Source: Streptomyces filipinensis (lineage in GTDB: Bacteria > Actinomycetota > Actinomycetes > Streptomycetales > Streptomycetaceae). Taken from it: DNA of 64,000 nt. The notes below the pieces were generated by a model. It was not told where the DNA came from. It did not search any database and saw nothing but the letters and a program-made list of their open reading frames with translations. The position numbers were made by a program, and so were the translations under genes. Positions 8,892-17,786 of the stretch are shown here, in pieces. The first letter of the stretch is position 1. Each line of letters begins with the position of its first letter. Where the stretch lies: assembly GCF_014649495.1 (NCBI RefSeq), contig NZ_BMTD01000005.1, forward strand, positions 278,080 to 342,079, written 5' to 3'.

Positions 8892-10262
8892 TCAGGGGTG
8901 CGGCGCCACGCCCTCGTCGACGGGCAGTGCGACGGGCTCCTCCGCCGGCCGTGTGCCCGCTGCGGCGGAGACCACGCCGGCACCTTCTCCACCTGTCCCC
9001 CGCGCGGGGGACAGCGGGCTCATGCGGTGCAGGACCAGATGAAGCACCGGTATCAGCACGCAGGTGACGGCGGCGGACTGCCACAGCAGTGTGTCGAGCC
9101 GGCCCGCCGCCAGATACGCGCCCGCGGCGATGGCGGCCACCGCACACACACCACGGTCCACGATGCTTTCGACCGACAGCAGCGTGGCACGCGGCGCCCC
9201 CTTCGGGATGGCGTCGTTGATGAGCTTGCGCTGCACGGGATAGCCGAACCCGGTGATCGCGGCGAACGCGCACAACAGCCCGACCACGGCCCAGGGGCCG
9301 CCGACGGTGGTGCCCGCGAGTGCGGCGGCGAGCAGGACGCTCAGCAGGGACACCCAGGCCGCGGGCGACAGGCGCGGGCTCAGCCACTGGGGCCGGGCGG
9401 AGGCCACCGCCTCGGCGACCGTCATCGCCGCGAGGACACCGCCGTGGGTGCTCTCCGCGATGCCGTGCTGGAGGAGCACCGGCTGGAACAGGTTGACCTG
9501 GCAGATCCGCGACAGCGTGAAGACCGCCACGCCCTGCACCATGAGCAGGGCCAGCCACGGTGACGACCGAAGGGCGCGCAGGGCGGCCCGCATGTCACGC
9601 AGCAGGGCTCCGCCCCGCCGTCGGGGAGCGCCCCGCCCGTCGCCCGTACCAGCAGCGGCGATCCGGGGCAGGGCGAGTGCGCAGCCGAGAGAGCCGGCCG
9701 CGCTCGCCGCGCTGAGCACGTACGGGGACTGCGGAGCCACGGACATCAGCGGTCCGACGAGCGGCCAGCAGACGACCTTGGCGGCGAGCCCGAGGGCACG
9801 TGCCGTCCCCTCCGCCCTGAGGTAGTGGGCGTCCGCTCCTTCGGCCCGCAGCCCGTCGTACAGGCAGGCGCTCGCCGCGCCCGACGTCAGGGAGCGACCC
9901 GCGGCGATCGCGAGGAAGTGCACGAGGAAGCCGGTGTACGAGGGGGTCAGCACCGGCACCATGTTCGCCGCCGTCATGACCACCGCACCCGCGCGCAGGC
10001 AGTTGCGGGCACCGACGCGGTCGGCGACGACCCCCGTCGGCACCTCGAACAGGCAGAAGGCGACGTAGTAGATGCTCTGGATGCCGAAGATCTGGCCGTC
10101 CGACAAGCCCGCGGCACGCTGGTAGGCGTAGAACACGGGCATCCACCACAACAGGTTGAACAGCAGCTGGAACCCGTTGTTCAGGCGGATGATGCGGCGG
10201 GCGGCCGGGGTCATCCGCGGATCCGGAGAACGGGGCCACAGCGAGGACACGGCGCGCCTCAC
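8892..10262 (-). CDS. MFS transporter, last gene of ATP-grasp/dikinase operon
   Basis: A 456-residue integral membrane protein with about 12 hydrophobic helices. It has an MFS-like first half (FEVPTGVVADRVGARN resembles the loop between helices 2 and 3) and a basic central loop near residues 200-225. Members of this group often export small molecules. The GTG start overlaps the stop of the upstream dikinase gene (GTGA), indicating translational coupling, so the transporter probably carries the product or a precursor of this operon. The C-terminal tail is hydrophilic and not conserved. Substrate is unknown; export rather than uptake is inferred from context. Confidence 0.82.
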   Translation of the reverse strand: MRRAVSSLWPRSPDPRMTPAARRIIRLNNGFQLLFNLLWWMPVFYAYQRAAGLSDGQIFGIQSIYYVAFCLFEVPTGVVADRVGARNCLRAGAVVMTAANMVPVLTPSYTGFLVHFLAIAAGRSLTSGAASACLYDGLRAEGADAHYLRAEGTARALGLAAKVVCWPLVGPLMSVAPQSPYVLSAASAAGSLGCALALPRIAAAGTGDGRGAPRRRGGALLRDMRAALRALRSSPWLALLMVQGVAVFTLSRICQVNLFQPVLLQHGIAESTHGGVLAAMTVAEAVASARPQWLSPRLSPAAWVSLLSVLLAAALAGTTVGGPWAVVGLLCAFAAITGFGYPVQRKLINDAIPKGAPRATLLSVESIVDRGVCAVAAIAAGAYLAAGRLDTLLWQSAAVTCVLIPVLHLVLHRMSPLSPARGTGGEGAGVVSAAAGTRPAEEPVALPVDEGVAPHP

Positions 10263-12268
10263 CGGGCGTAGGGGCGGATCTGGACCAGATGGAACGCCCC
10301 CTCAGCGGTCATGAGCCACTCGATGTCCAGGGCGTCGTCGGGGTCGCCCGCACTGAAGTGGGACTGCAACAGGCGCCCGGCCAGCGCCAGTTCCCCCAGC
10401 GACGTGCGCGTGTCCGCCGGGAGGTCCTCACCCGCCGAGCCGACGTCCACCGTGCGCCCGCCGCCCTCGACCGTGTTGTACAGGTACTGGTGGGGCAGGA
10501 CCCTGCCGTCGACCACCCGCTCGGGCGAACCGGTCGTGCAGTTGAGGTACACGTTGCGGAAGTCCTCGCGCCGGGTCGGATTGCAGGTGACCAGCACACC
10601 TCCGAGGCCGGCCGGCACATACTCCTGGATGATCACGCCCATGTAGGTGTCGTCCAGCACGATGCCGGCCTCGTGCCGCAGACGCACGCTGCGCGGGGAC
10701 AGCAGTGATGCCCACACCTGCCGCACGGCGTCCATCAACTGCTCCTCGCCGCGCACCGTCGTCACCGAGTCGTAGATCCCGGCCGCCGAGAATCCCGGCA
10801 GGTCCTCGGCGTTGGAGGACGAGCGCACCACGAGACGACGCCCGTCGGCCAGCAGACCCGGCACCGCGCCGGTGACGGCCCGGGCCACCTCGTCGGGGAT
10901 CGGTGTGCTGTGCATCAGTCGCTGCAGGTCCAGACACAGCGAGTCGATCACGTCGAGCGCCTCCAGCTCAAGCGCCATCTTCAGCTTTCCGATGCCCTGC
11001 TGGAGCGCGGCCGACGAGGTCAGGAAGAGATGGTGCAGGCGGAACGGGAGTGCCACCCCCTCGGGCGCCCGGACGGTGCCCGCCACGCGTTCGGCCGCCG
11101 CGGCCTGCAGCCGTTCCACGGGTGCTCCCGGCTCCCCCAGCCGTAAGGCCAGGTGGGTGAGCAGATCGGGCCGCGGCGGCCGCGGACGCGCGTAGAACGC
11201 GGTCAGGTCCGCCGTGCGGCTGTCCAGGACGTGGTGCAGTTCGCCGAGGTTGGCGGCCTTGGTGCCGTAACTGTCGCGGTCGGAGCGCCGCAGCCGGTGC
11301 AGCGCCATGACCGGCGCCTCGTCGAGCAGGGGCGCGTCGATGCGGATGCGCTGCTGGTGCCAGACCGGCCTTTCCAGCACCGGGGCGCTGGACAGCCTCT
11401 CCAGGGTGACGGCGTCCTCGCACACCCGGTAGCGCACCCAGGCGCCGTCCAGTCCTTCTCGCCGCACCAGAGCGTCCAGGTCACGGACGATGGCGTTCGG
11501 GATGCCCCAGCCCGAGGCCAGGACGTTGGTGTGCGAAAGCGGCGTGGTGGGCGCCGTGTTGATGAACCCGGCCACCCGGGGTATGTCATCGGGCAGGCAG
11601 GACATCGCGACGATGTCCGCCCAGCCGGGCTGTGCGGCGGCGCGGTACTCCTCCGGACTGCGGAAGTAGCGCAGCCGGCCTTCGGCGACGCCCGGATTGA
11701 GGCAGGTCCGGATCCGGTTGCCGAACAGCTCCTGGCTGAGGATGCGCGGTACGCGTGCCTCGCTGACCGAGGCGAGTTCGTGCTCCTGACCGTGGTTCGC
11801 CGGTTTCAGCAGCAGCGGGAGGCGCCCGTCCACCCTTGTGCGGACGTAGTGGTAGAACTCCTCCAGCAGTGCGGCGTGCATGGTGTCCGCCTCGGTCGTC
11901 TCCAGGACCAGGAAGGGCCGCTCGGAGCCGTCGGTGTCCTCGTCGCTGTGCAGGGACAGCACCCCGAGCAGGAAGCGGCGGTCAGGCGCCATGTACACGG
12001 AGGCGTTGAACGCGTCGAGATCCTTGTCGAGTTCGTCCGGCCTCATACCGAGGATGCGCGTGGCGATGTAGTCGACGTGGAAGGGGTGTACCCGGGTGTC
12101 GAGCAGGTGCCAGCTGTCCTCGGCCCTGTCCACCACGACCTTCAGGTACGGGTGCCCGGCGAGCACGCCGGACAGCGCGCGGAACAACGGCAGCGACAGG
12201 TTGCCGCCGACCACGGTACGATCGCCCGCCACGTCGGGGACCCCGGCTGCGCGCGGTGCGTGTGTCAT
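10259..12268 (-). CDS. Dikinase-like PEP/pyruvate-binding (PPDK_N) protein with N-terminal His domain
   Basis: A 669-residue protein. Residues about 220-260 contain APTTPLSHTNVLASGWGIPN, which resembles the phosphohistidine loop of dikinases (candidate His246). From about 335 onward is a PPDK_N/ATP-grasp domain: YGTKAANLGEL, VRSSSNAEDLPGFSAAG (480-496), IIQEYVPAGLGGVL, and a closing DIEWL...VQIRPYAR. There is no PEP/pyruvate TIM barrel. The order His domain then ATP domain is that of glucan/water dikinases, opposite to PEP synthase. It likely autophosphorylates with ATP and transfers phosphate to a small acceptor or water; the acceptor is unknown. ATGA overlap with the upstream ligase and GTGA with the transporter make a tight operon. 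Confidence 0.8.
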   Translation of the reverse strand: MTHAPRAAGVPDVAGDRTVVGGNLSLPLFRALSGVLAGHPYLKVVVDRAEDSWHLLDTRVHPFHVDYIATRILGMRPDELDKDLDAFNASVYMAPDRRFLLGVLSLHSDEDTDGSERPFLVLETTEADTMHAALLEEFYHYVRTRVDGRLPLLLKPANHGQEHELASVSEARVPRILSQELFGNRIRTCLNPGVAEGRLRYFRSPEEYRAAAQPGWADIVAMSCLPDDIPRVAGFINTAPTTPLSHTNVLASGWGIPNAIVRDLDALVRREGLDGAWVRYRVCEDAVTLERLSSAPVLERPVWHQQRIRIDAPLLDEAPVMALHRLRRSDRDSYGTKAANLGELHHVLDSRTADLTAFYARPRPPRPDLLTHLALRLGEPGAPVERLQAAAAERVAGTVRAPEGVALPFRLHHLFLTSSAALQQGIGKLKMALELEALDVIDSLCLDLQRLMHSTPIPDEVARAVTGAVPGLLADGRRLVVRSSSNAEDLPGFSAAGIYDSVTTVRGEEQLMDAVRQVWASLLSPRSVRLRHEAGIVLDDTYMGVIIQEYVPAGLGGVLVTCNPTRREDFRNVYLNCTTGSPERVVDGRVLPHQYLYNTVEGGGRTVDVGSAGEDLPADTRTSLGELALAGRLLQSHFSAGDPDDALDIEWLMTAEGAFHLVQIRPYAR

Positions 12269-13638
12269 GGCCGGGCCCCCTCGGTGACGTCCGTCGGCAG
12301 GATGCGCGGCAGCGCGTCGACCAGGGCGGTGAAGTCACGGACGACGGACTGCGGCCGGTCCGCCGACAACAGGCACAGTCCCGCCATGGTGTTGGCCCCG
12401 GCGGCGGGGTCGTAGACCGGCACGGGGCATCCGTCCGGCAGGGAGCTCTCGCGGACGACGGACAGCGTGCTGCCGGCGCCGACCGGCGCCGAACGGACGA
12501 CCGCCGAGGAGTCCCATCGATGGCGGCGGGGCCAGGGGCTGCCGTCGGCCTGCACGGCGAGGACCACCAGCGATCCGGCCGCGCCGGTCGCGTCCTCGGG
12601 CGTCAACGCCCGTGCGGGCCAGCCGGGTGAGCCGCCGAGCAGCTGGTCGGTGAACATACCGGCCAGGTCCAGGCCGAAGACCTCCTCGATCTGCGGCACC
12701 GTCATCGCCCCGCCGAACCGCGCGGCCGTCTCGATGACCCACATACGGCCTTCCCCGCCCAGCTTGATCTCCGTGTGGGTGCCGCAGTTCTCCAGGCCCA
12801 GGGCGTCCACGGCGCGCCGGGCGAGGTCCACGATGGTGCGCTGGGCCTCGCTCTGCACGGCGGCGGGGGTGATGCCGGCGCGCTCGGTGAAGGGCGCCAC
12901 GGTCGGCATCCGCCCGCTCAGGCAGACCGGGCGGAAAACGCCGTCGACGACCGCACCCTCGACGCTGACGTAGTCACCCCAGCCGGGGCCGTCGAACCAC
13001 TCCTCGGCGCAACCGCTGACGATCTCCTCGACGATGAAGTCCTCCGAGGCGCCGGGGACGTGCAGTTCCGCGAATCCGAGCAGCGCGGACTCGGCCATCA
13101 CCGCGCGCGACCGCTGCCAGGCGTCCAGGGCGTCCCCGGGCCGCTCGATGATCTGGTGCGCGGTCGAGCCGGCGCTCCAGGCCGCCTTCAAAAGGAGTGG
13201 GCATGACAACTCGATGGTCGCCTGCTCCAGTTCGGCGGCGCTGGTGACGGAGCGGAACCGCGGCTGCGGTATGCCGCGACGCTCCCACGCGGCCCGCATC
13301 AGGCGTTTGTCCCGGGCGAGGGCGGCGGCAGGCCCTGCGCCCTTCAGGCCGAGCCGCCGCGACGCCTCGGCGACCGCGACCACCGCGTACTCCGAAAAGG
13401 TCAGGACGGCATCCGCCCCCACCTCCCGGGCTCGGGTGGTGATGAGCTCGACCAGGTCGCCACCGGGTGCGTCGACGGCGGCGACGACCGATGCGCACAG
13501 CCTCGCCGCGTCATGAGCCACGGGGGCGGGCAGTTCGCTGAGGGCCAGTAGGTGCACCGCGGACCTCGCGGCCACCCGCGTCAGGGCATGACCCACCGGG
13601 GGCCCGCCCTTGGCATGCACGTACAGCACCTTGCTCAC
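12265..13638 (-). CDS. ATP-grasp ligase (carboxylate-amine ligase type), first gene of operon
   Basis: A 457-residue ATP-grasp enzyme. The N-terminal pre-ATP domain is followed by ARDKRLMRAAWERRGIPQPRF (about 108-128; the segment that opens the ATP-grasp fold), PLLLKAAWSAGSTAH (ATP lid Lys), FIVEEIVSG, and the metal-binding end GTHTEIKLGGEG...VIETAARFGGAM. This arrangement matches L-amino-acid ligases such as BacD and related natural-product ligases, which activate a carboxylate as acyl phosphate and join it to an amine. GTG start with GGAG close upstream. It begins the operon facing the PAS-LuxR gene across 326 bases. The substrates cannot be read from sequence. Confidence 0.85.
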   Translation of the reverse strand: MSKVLYVHAKGGPPVGHALTRVAARSAVHLLALSELPAPVAHDAARLCASVVAAVDAPGGDLVELITTRAREVGADAVLTFSEYAVVAVAEASRRLGLKGAGPAAALARDKRLMRAAWERRGIPQPRFRSVTSAAELEQATIELSCPLLLKAAWSAGSTAHQIIERPGDALDAWQRSRAVMAESALLGFAELHVPGASEDFIVEEIVSGCAEEWFDGPGWGDYVSVEGAVVDGVFRPVCLSGRMPTVAPFTERAGITPAAVQSEAQRTIVDLARRAVDALGLENCGTHTEIKLGGEGRMWVIETAARFGGAMTVPQIEEVFGLDLAGMFTDQLLGGSPGWPARALTPEDATGAAGSLVVLAVQADGSPWPRRHRWDSSAVVRSAPVGAGSTLSVVRESSLPDGCPVPVYDPAAGANTMAGLCLLSADRPQSVVRDFTALVDALPRILPTDVTEGARP

Positions 13639-13964
13639 GGAACTCCAACTCCTCTGATGTCATCGGACGGGCCGGGGTCGCTGCCCGTCCGTGGTCCGCG
13701 GCTGCGTCAGTACCTCGACCACCGTCACGCCGTCTCCCTCAAGCGAACCAGCACCGTCCCGGCTCCAGGACGCCGAGATCCGCGAACCACTCAGGCAAAT
13801 GCCTTACTGTCCACGCCCGTTGATGCCATGGGCAGCCCCGGCCGTGCGCTAGCCCGCCGACGCGGCAGCCGCAGCGGCTGCCCCCTCGCATGCCCCATCC
13901 GCTACGGGATACGCATGAGGTATCACCCAAAGTGATGTTGGTGCAGGGTTGAAGGAGTTGGACC
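13639..13964. other. Divergent control region between ATP-grasp operon and PAS-LuxR gene
   Basis: 326 bases without a supported gene. It must hold both promoters. The right end (about 13905-13950) is less GC-rich and carries the AAGGAG of the regulator gene. No clear perfect palindrome was found by eye. Confidence 0.6.
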
Positions 13965-15251
13965 GTGGACGAGGCTGATTTCAAGGCATTGCTCGCGCCC
14001 CTCGCGGTGTCCTGGTGGGAAGCCGACAGCGGCATGAGCGTGGTCGACAGCGGGGGTGCCGCGTTCGACGACCAGCGCACCACCCGCCGCTTCCTCGAAG
14101 CCCTCCTCGCGGACGGCGGCGGCCTGTCCGGACCGCCCGGCTACGGCCCCTACCGCACGTGCTTCGAAGGCCGGACCTTCGATGTGCACTGGCCCGACGT
14201 CGGGGACGGACCGGGCCGGCACGGCAGCAGAGGAGTGGCGATCGAGGTGGACGACCGGCCGGACGACGACCCTTACGCCACGTTCGCCGACCTGGCCCCG
14301 GCCGCGGCGTTCGTGCGCGACGCCACAGGCCGCTACGTATGGGCCAACCACGCCTATGCCCACCTGTACGGCACCACACGCGACGCCGTGATCGGCCGCC
14401 ACCTCGCCGAAGTCGACGAAGCCGGTGACATCACCCGGTTCCTCGCCCTGGACCAGGAGGTCCTCACCCGTGACAGGCCCGTACGGCACAGCCTCACCTA
14501 CCGGCGCGTCGACGGGTGCCCCGGGCACGCGGCGGGCTACCGCTTTCCCGTCCGCTGGGGCGCGGCACGCTGCGTCGCGGGCATCTACGTCGACGTCACC
14601 GACTACACCCGGGTGCTGGACCAACGGCACCAGGCCGAGGCCGACTTACAGGCCCTGCGCGACCACAGCGGACTGCTCTGCCTGCGGCTGACCCCGGACG
14701 GACGGGTGAGCGAGGCCGGTACCGCGGTCGCCGACGTCCTGCGCGTCCGCCTCCCGGACCTGATAGGCCTGCCGGCCGACACCCTGCTCGCGCAGAACCC
14801 CGAACGGAGCGCCCTGCACCGGATCTGGGACGACCTGATCAGCGGCCGGCGCCGGAGTGCGCGCACCTGTGCGGTACTCGTCGATCAGGAGGGCTGGCAG
14901 CGCCGGGTCCGTCTCCATCTGAGCACCGTGTGCGGCAGGACCCGCGGTGTGTCCGGCGTGTGGGTCGTCGGCACCCACCTCGGCCTGCGCCACCAGCACC
15001 GACCGGACCTCACGGCGGCCCAGGTGCGTATCCTCGCCCTGCTGGCGGCCGGGCACAGCAACGCGGACATCGCGGCGACGCTGCACCTCTCACGGCAGAC
15101 CCTGGACTACCACCTCAGCAGGCTGCGCGTTCTCCTCGACGCCGCGACCCGTCCGGCGCTGGTCGCCCGGGCCTATGTGCTCGGCATCCTCTCATCAGGC
15201 ACCTGGCCGCCCCGGTCCTCGACGGCCGTGAACCCGTCGAGCCCGGTCTGA
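13965..15251 (+). CDS. PAS-LuxR transcriptional regulator with TTA codon
   Basis: A 428-residue regulator. A PAS-like domain sits near 105-205 (AAAFVRDATGRYVWANHAYA is its typical opening), a second degenerate PAS-like stretch near 220-310, and a LuxR helix-turn-helix near 350-410 (LTAAQVRILALLAAGHSN, then ADIAATLHLSRQTLDYHLS). No receiver domain is present. The layout resembles pathway-specific PAS-LuxR activators such as PimM. GTG start with AAGGAG upstream. It is divergent from the ATP-grasp operon and is the likely controller. Codon 228 (bases 14646-14648) is TTA, the rare Leu codon read by bldA tRNA, so translation may depend on developmental stage. Confidence 0.85.
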   Translation: MDEADFKALLAPLAVSWWEADSGMSVVDSGGAAFDDQRTTRRFLEALLADGGGLSGPPGYGPYRTCFEGRTFDVHWPDVGDGPGRHGSRGVAIEVDDRPDDDPYATFADLAPAAAFVRDATGRYVWANHAYAHLYGTTRDAVIGRHLAEVDEAGDITRFLALDQEVLTRDRPVRHSLTYRRVDGCPGHAAGYRFPVRWGAARCVAGIYVDVTDYTRVLDQRHQAEADLQALRDHSGLLCLRLTPDGRVSEAGTAVADVLRVRLPDLIGLPADTLLAQNPERSALHRIWDDLISGRRRSARTCAVLVDQEGWQRRVRLHLSTVCGRTRGVSGVWVVGTHLGLRHQHRPDLTAAQVRILALLAAGHSNADIAATLHLSRQTLDYHLSRLRVLLDAATRPALVARAYVLGILSSGTWPPRSSTAVNPSSPV

Positions 15252-15353
15252 AGGACCGGCCGGGACGCGTGCGGGCCCGTGGACGAGCACACCGGACGGC
15301 GGTGTGGTCGCACTCCCGGCGTACCTCGAACGCGACCACGACCGACGCTGGGA

Positions 15354-15869
15354 TCAGGGACAACGGTTGGCGTGCCGGACGTCCAGGACGAAACGCTCGG
15401 GGGAGTGGAGCCTGAAGGCGTGGTAGACGGGCTTGGCGTGGAAGGCGGCCCCGAAGCCGACCACGCCCTCGAAGTCACCGGTCAGGGCGAGGCCCCTGAG
15501 CTGGGGAAGCCGGATCTTCGCCAGCCGGGGTCCTTGATAGACCGGCAATCCCGCCGTGTTGTGCGCGGCGGCCGGAGAGAGCCTGATCTGCAGGAAGTGC
15601 TCGCCGGGAAGGGGGACCGCCTTCCCGGAGGGGTCGTAGCGCAGTTCCCTGACGGGGCTCACGGTGACGGAGGGCAGGGCGCCGCGGACGTCGATGACGA
15701 GCCGGTCGAAGGTGCAGTGCCCGCCCCACCGGGCGTCGACGACGAGCGAGGTCGCCGGGGCCTGCCCGGTGCCCCCGGTCCGGGTGGCGGCCGAGGCGGG
15801 AACCGTGGCACAGGCGGCGGTGAGAAGGAGGCCGGCGGCGACGACCGCACGGCGGGAGTGGTGTTGCAT
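15354..15869 (-). CDS. Secreted AMIN-like domain protein
   Basis: A 171-residue protein with an Ala-rich signal peptide (about 1-28; LLTAACATVPA could also be read as a lipobox). It is followed by one domain with CTFDRLVIDVRG, a YDPSGKAVPLPGEHFLQIRL stretch, and the closing VYHAFRLHSPERFVLDVRH. That last segment is characteristic of actinobacterial AMIN-like proteins (the SPxRFVxDV pattern). Two Cys may form a disulfide. AMIN-type domains bind peptidoglycan-related structures in other proteins; the role here is not known. It converges on the PAS-LuxR gene. Confidence 0.72.
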   Translation of the reverse strand: MQHHSRRAVVAAGLLLTAACATVPASAATRTGGTGQAPATSLVVDARWGGHCTFDRLVIDVRGALPSVTVSPVRELRYDPSGKAVPLPGEHFLQIRLSPAAAHNTAGLPVYQGPRLAKIRLPQLRGLALTGDFEGVVGFGAAFHAKPVYHAFRLHSPERFVLDVRHANRCP

Positions 15870-15988
15870 GTCGCCCCCCGATCTTTCTGTGAAGGGGACA
15901 GTACTTTCACCATGGGGGACACCTGGCCGAGCCGTATGGTTGCATCGCCGTCCGTTCCAGCAGGCGCCACCGGGGGCCGGATCGCTAT

Positions 15989-16471
15989 ATGGTGACCCTC
16001 ATGGGATGGGGGGATCGTCCGGTGTGGGTCCGATGCGTGGCGGCGGCGTACGTGATCGGGTTCCTCGAAGGGACAGGCTGGCACGCGTACTCTCTGGCGG
16101 CCGGCGGGCTGCACGCCTACAGTTACGCGCCCCTGCTCATCCAACTGCTCTTCCACGCGCTCCTGCTGCTGGATCCGCTGGTCGCCCTGTCGATCGTTCG
16201 GGCCCGCCCGGGTGGACCGCTGCTCGCTGCCCCGGTCATGCTCGCGGACCTGGTCGGCAACTGGGACACCGAATGGAGAGCCGTGCTGGCGCATCCCGCG
16301 GCATACCTGCGGCCGGTCGGGCTGCTGCCGATCACCCTCTTCGGCATCTTCGTGCTGCTCACGGCCTTTCCGCTGCGTCGCGCCCTGACGTCCGGCGGTG
16401 ACGCTGCCCGCGGCCCATGGCGCCGGCGCCCGACTGTCGAGGGGCGGCAGGGCCAGGATCTGTCTCTTTGA
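15989..16471 (+). CDS. Small hypothetical membrane protein
   Basis: A 160-residue protein with about four hydrophobic segments (near 12-32, 42-66, 75-90 and 108-128) and a basic tail after residue 130. The helices are rich in Leu/Ala and include HAYSYAPLLIQLLFHALLLL and VGLLPITLFGIFVLL. No family was recognised. A second in-frame ATG 12 bases downstream is an equally possible start. It stands alone between the AMIN-like gene and the MarR gene. Confidence 0.55.
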   Translation: MVTLMGWGDRPVWVRCVAAAYVIGFLEGTGWHAYSLAAGGLHAYSYAPLLIQLLFHALLLLDPLVALSIVRARPGGPLLAAPVMLADLVGNWDTEWRAVLAHPAAYLRPVGLLPITLFGIFVLLTAFPLRRALTSGGDAARGPWRRRPTVEGRQGQDLSL

Positions 16472-16752
16472 GCCCGCAGGGTGCCATATCGACGGAAAGT
16501 GGCCCGACGGTGGCCGGGTCACCGTCGTGCGCCACTCGGCGCCGCCCTCGCCGACGCCCGGGCACTGGCCCGTGAGCGCCCGCCCGGCGTCCACACGGCC
16601 GAACTTCGGCGCACCGTACGCGAGTCGGGAAACCCATGTTGATCGGCGGAGGTCACCTCTCGCCGTTGCTGGTCGCCCATGGCGAACAGGGCGAGGGTGA
16701 CGGCGGCGAGGGGGATCGCCCGGGCTCCGTAGGCGAGTTGTACCTCCCCATG

Positions 16753-16775
16753 AATCATTCTGGTCCTGAATGGTT
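16753..16775. promoter_or_regulatory. Imperfect inverted repeat before marR-type gene, candidate operator
   Basis: AATCATTC and GAATGGTT form 8-base arms (one mismatch) separated by seven bases, ending about 24 bases before the MarR start. The size suits a MarR dimer and suggests autoregulation. Confidence 0.4.
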
Positions 16776-16798
16776 TGGGGGAGGCTACCATTCTCGGC

Positions 16799-17260
16799 AT
16801 GAACGAAGCTATGGGTGCGACGGCCGGCGATGCCTCGGGCCTGACCTCGACCGTGGTGTTCAGGCTGGGCACTCTCGGCACGGTGGTCACCGACCGGTTC
16901 ACACGGGAGATCGAGGGGCTGGGCCTCAAACCCAAGCACGTCGGCCTGATGGCCGCGCTCGGCCGTGCTGCCGTGGCGTCCCAGCAGGAACTGGCCGCGC
17001 GCATGGGGGTCGCGCCGAGTCTGATGGTGTCGCTGGCCGACCACCTGGAGGATCTCGGCGCGGTTCAGCGGGTCCGGGATCCGCGGGACCGTCGACGGCA
17101 GGTACTGACACTCACCGAGGAGGGGCAGCGCCTGCTCGACCGCTGCACGTCCATGGCGCGGACCCTGGACGAGGAGCTCATGGCCGGGCTGACGGAGAAG
17201 CAACGGAAGGCGCTGGCCGAGGCGCTGCACGTGATGGCGAAGCGCGCCGGCCTGCCGTAG
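16799..17260 (+). CDS. MarR family transcriptional regulator
   Basis: About 153 residues with the winged-helix core of MarR proteins: LKPKHVGLMAAL, ASQQELAARMGVAPSLMVSL (recognition helix), then the wing VQRVRDPRDRRRQVLTLTEEG with the conserved DxRxR. The C-terminal helix dimerises. MarR proteins respond to small phenolic or drug ligands. The ATG at 16799 fits the protein best, but GGGGGAGG lies rather far upstream, so initiation at a nearby non-ATG codon cannot be excluded. An imperfect repeat upstream is a candidate self-regulatory site. No obvious target gene is adjacent. Confidence 0.85.
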   Translation: MNEAMGATAGDASGLTSTVVFRLGTLGTVVTDRFTREIEGLGLKPKHVGLMAALGRAAVASQQELAARMGVAPSLMVSLADHLEDLGAVQRVRDPRDRRRQVLTLTEEGQRLLDRCTSMARTLDEELMAGLTEKQRKALAEALHVMAKRAGLP

Positions 17261-17289
17261 AGGAGGACGGGCGTCCGCTTCGGTGGGGC

Positions 17290-17322
17290 CGGCTGCTCCT
17301 GCCCCCCGCGCAGGAGCAGCCG
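17290..17322. terminator. Hairpin terminator after the MarR gene
   Basis: CGGCTGCTCCTGC pairs perfectly with GCAGGAGCAGCCG across a seven-base loop, 30 bases after the stop and before the convergent I36 gene. It can act in both directions. Confidence 0.85.
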
Positions 17323-17402
17323 TGAGAGTCAACCGGGACCCTCCGGCTGGTGACCGGTGCCGGTGTCTCGGCCGGGTCCCGACGGGTTCGCCAGATGTGC
17401 GT

Positions 17403-17786
17403 TCAGCAGATGTTCTGGACGTACCAGACCGGCTTCCAGCGTCCGTGGGGGTCCGAAGAGGGGGCGCCGTCGGTGGTGAAGATCCGGTACTTGCCCTTGT
17501 CGAACATCTCCGTCACGGTGTACCGGCTCTGGTTGTTGTACCAGGAGCCGCCGCTGCCCATGCCGTCGGGGATCTCGTGCCTCTTGCAGTCCTTGTACTT
17601 GAATCCGAGCACCTGGAAGTTGGCCTCCTTGTAGCCGCAGAAGTAGTACTTGGGGCAGTCGGCCGGCGCGGACCGCAACGCAGGCTGCGCGGCGTCCGAC
17701 GGGGCCGTGGACAGCGCCACGGCGGCGAGCGCCCCTGCGGTCACGAGAAGGCGCCGTACCGGCGTCCGGCGGGCGGGGTTCAGCAT
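17403..17786 (-). CDS. Secreted peptidase inhibitor family I36 protein
   Basis: A 127-residue precursor with a signal peptide (about 1-36, ending near SDAAQP). It is followed by one crystallin-like domain: DCPKYYFCGYKEANFQ, then YKDCKRHEIPDGMGSGGSWY, YNNQSRYTVTEMF and a closing WKPVWYVQNIC. Paired Cys residues suggest two disulfides. This pattern belongs to the I36 family, whose founding member is the Streptomyces metalloproteinase inhibitor that blocks thermolysin-like (M4) enzymes. The start at 17786 is supported by GAAGGGA and by the signal peptide. An M4 protease lies about 9 kb away, but no direct link can be shown. Confidence 0.85.
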   Translation of the reverse strand: MLNPARRTPVRRLLVTAGALAAVALSTAPSDAAQPALRSAPADCPKYYFCGYKEANFQVLGFKYKDCKRHEIPDGMGSGGSWYNNQSRYTVTEMFDKGKYRIFTTDGAPSSDPHGRWKPVWYVQNIC

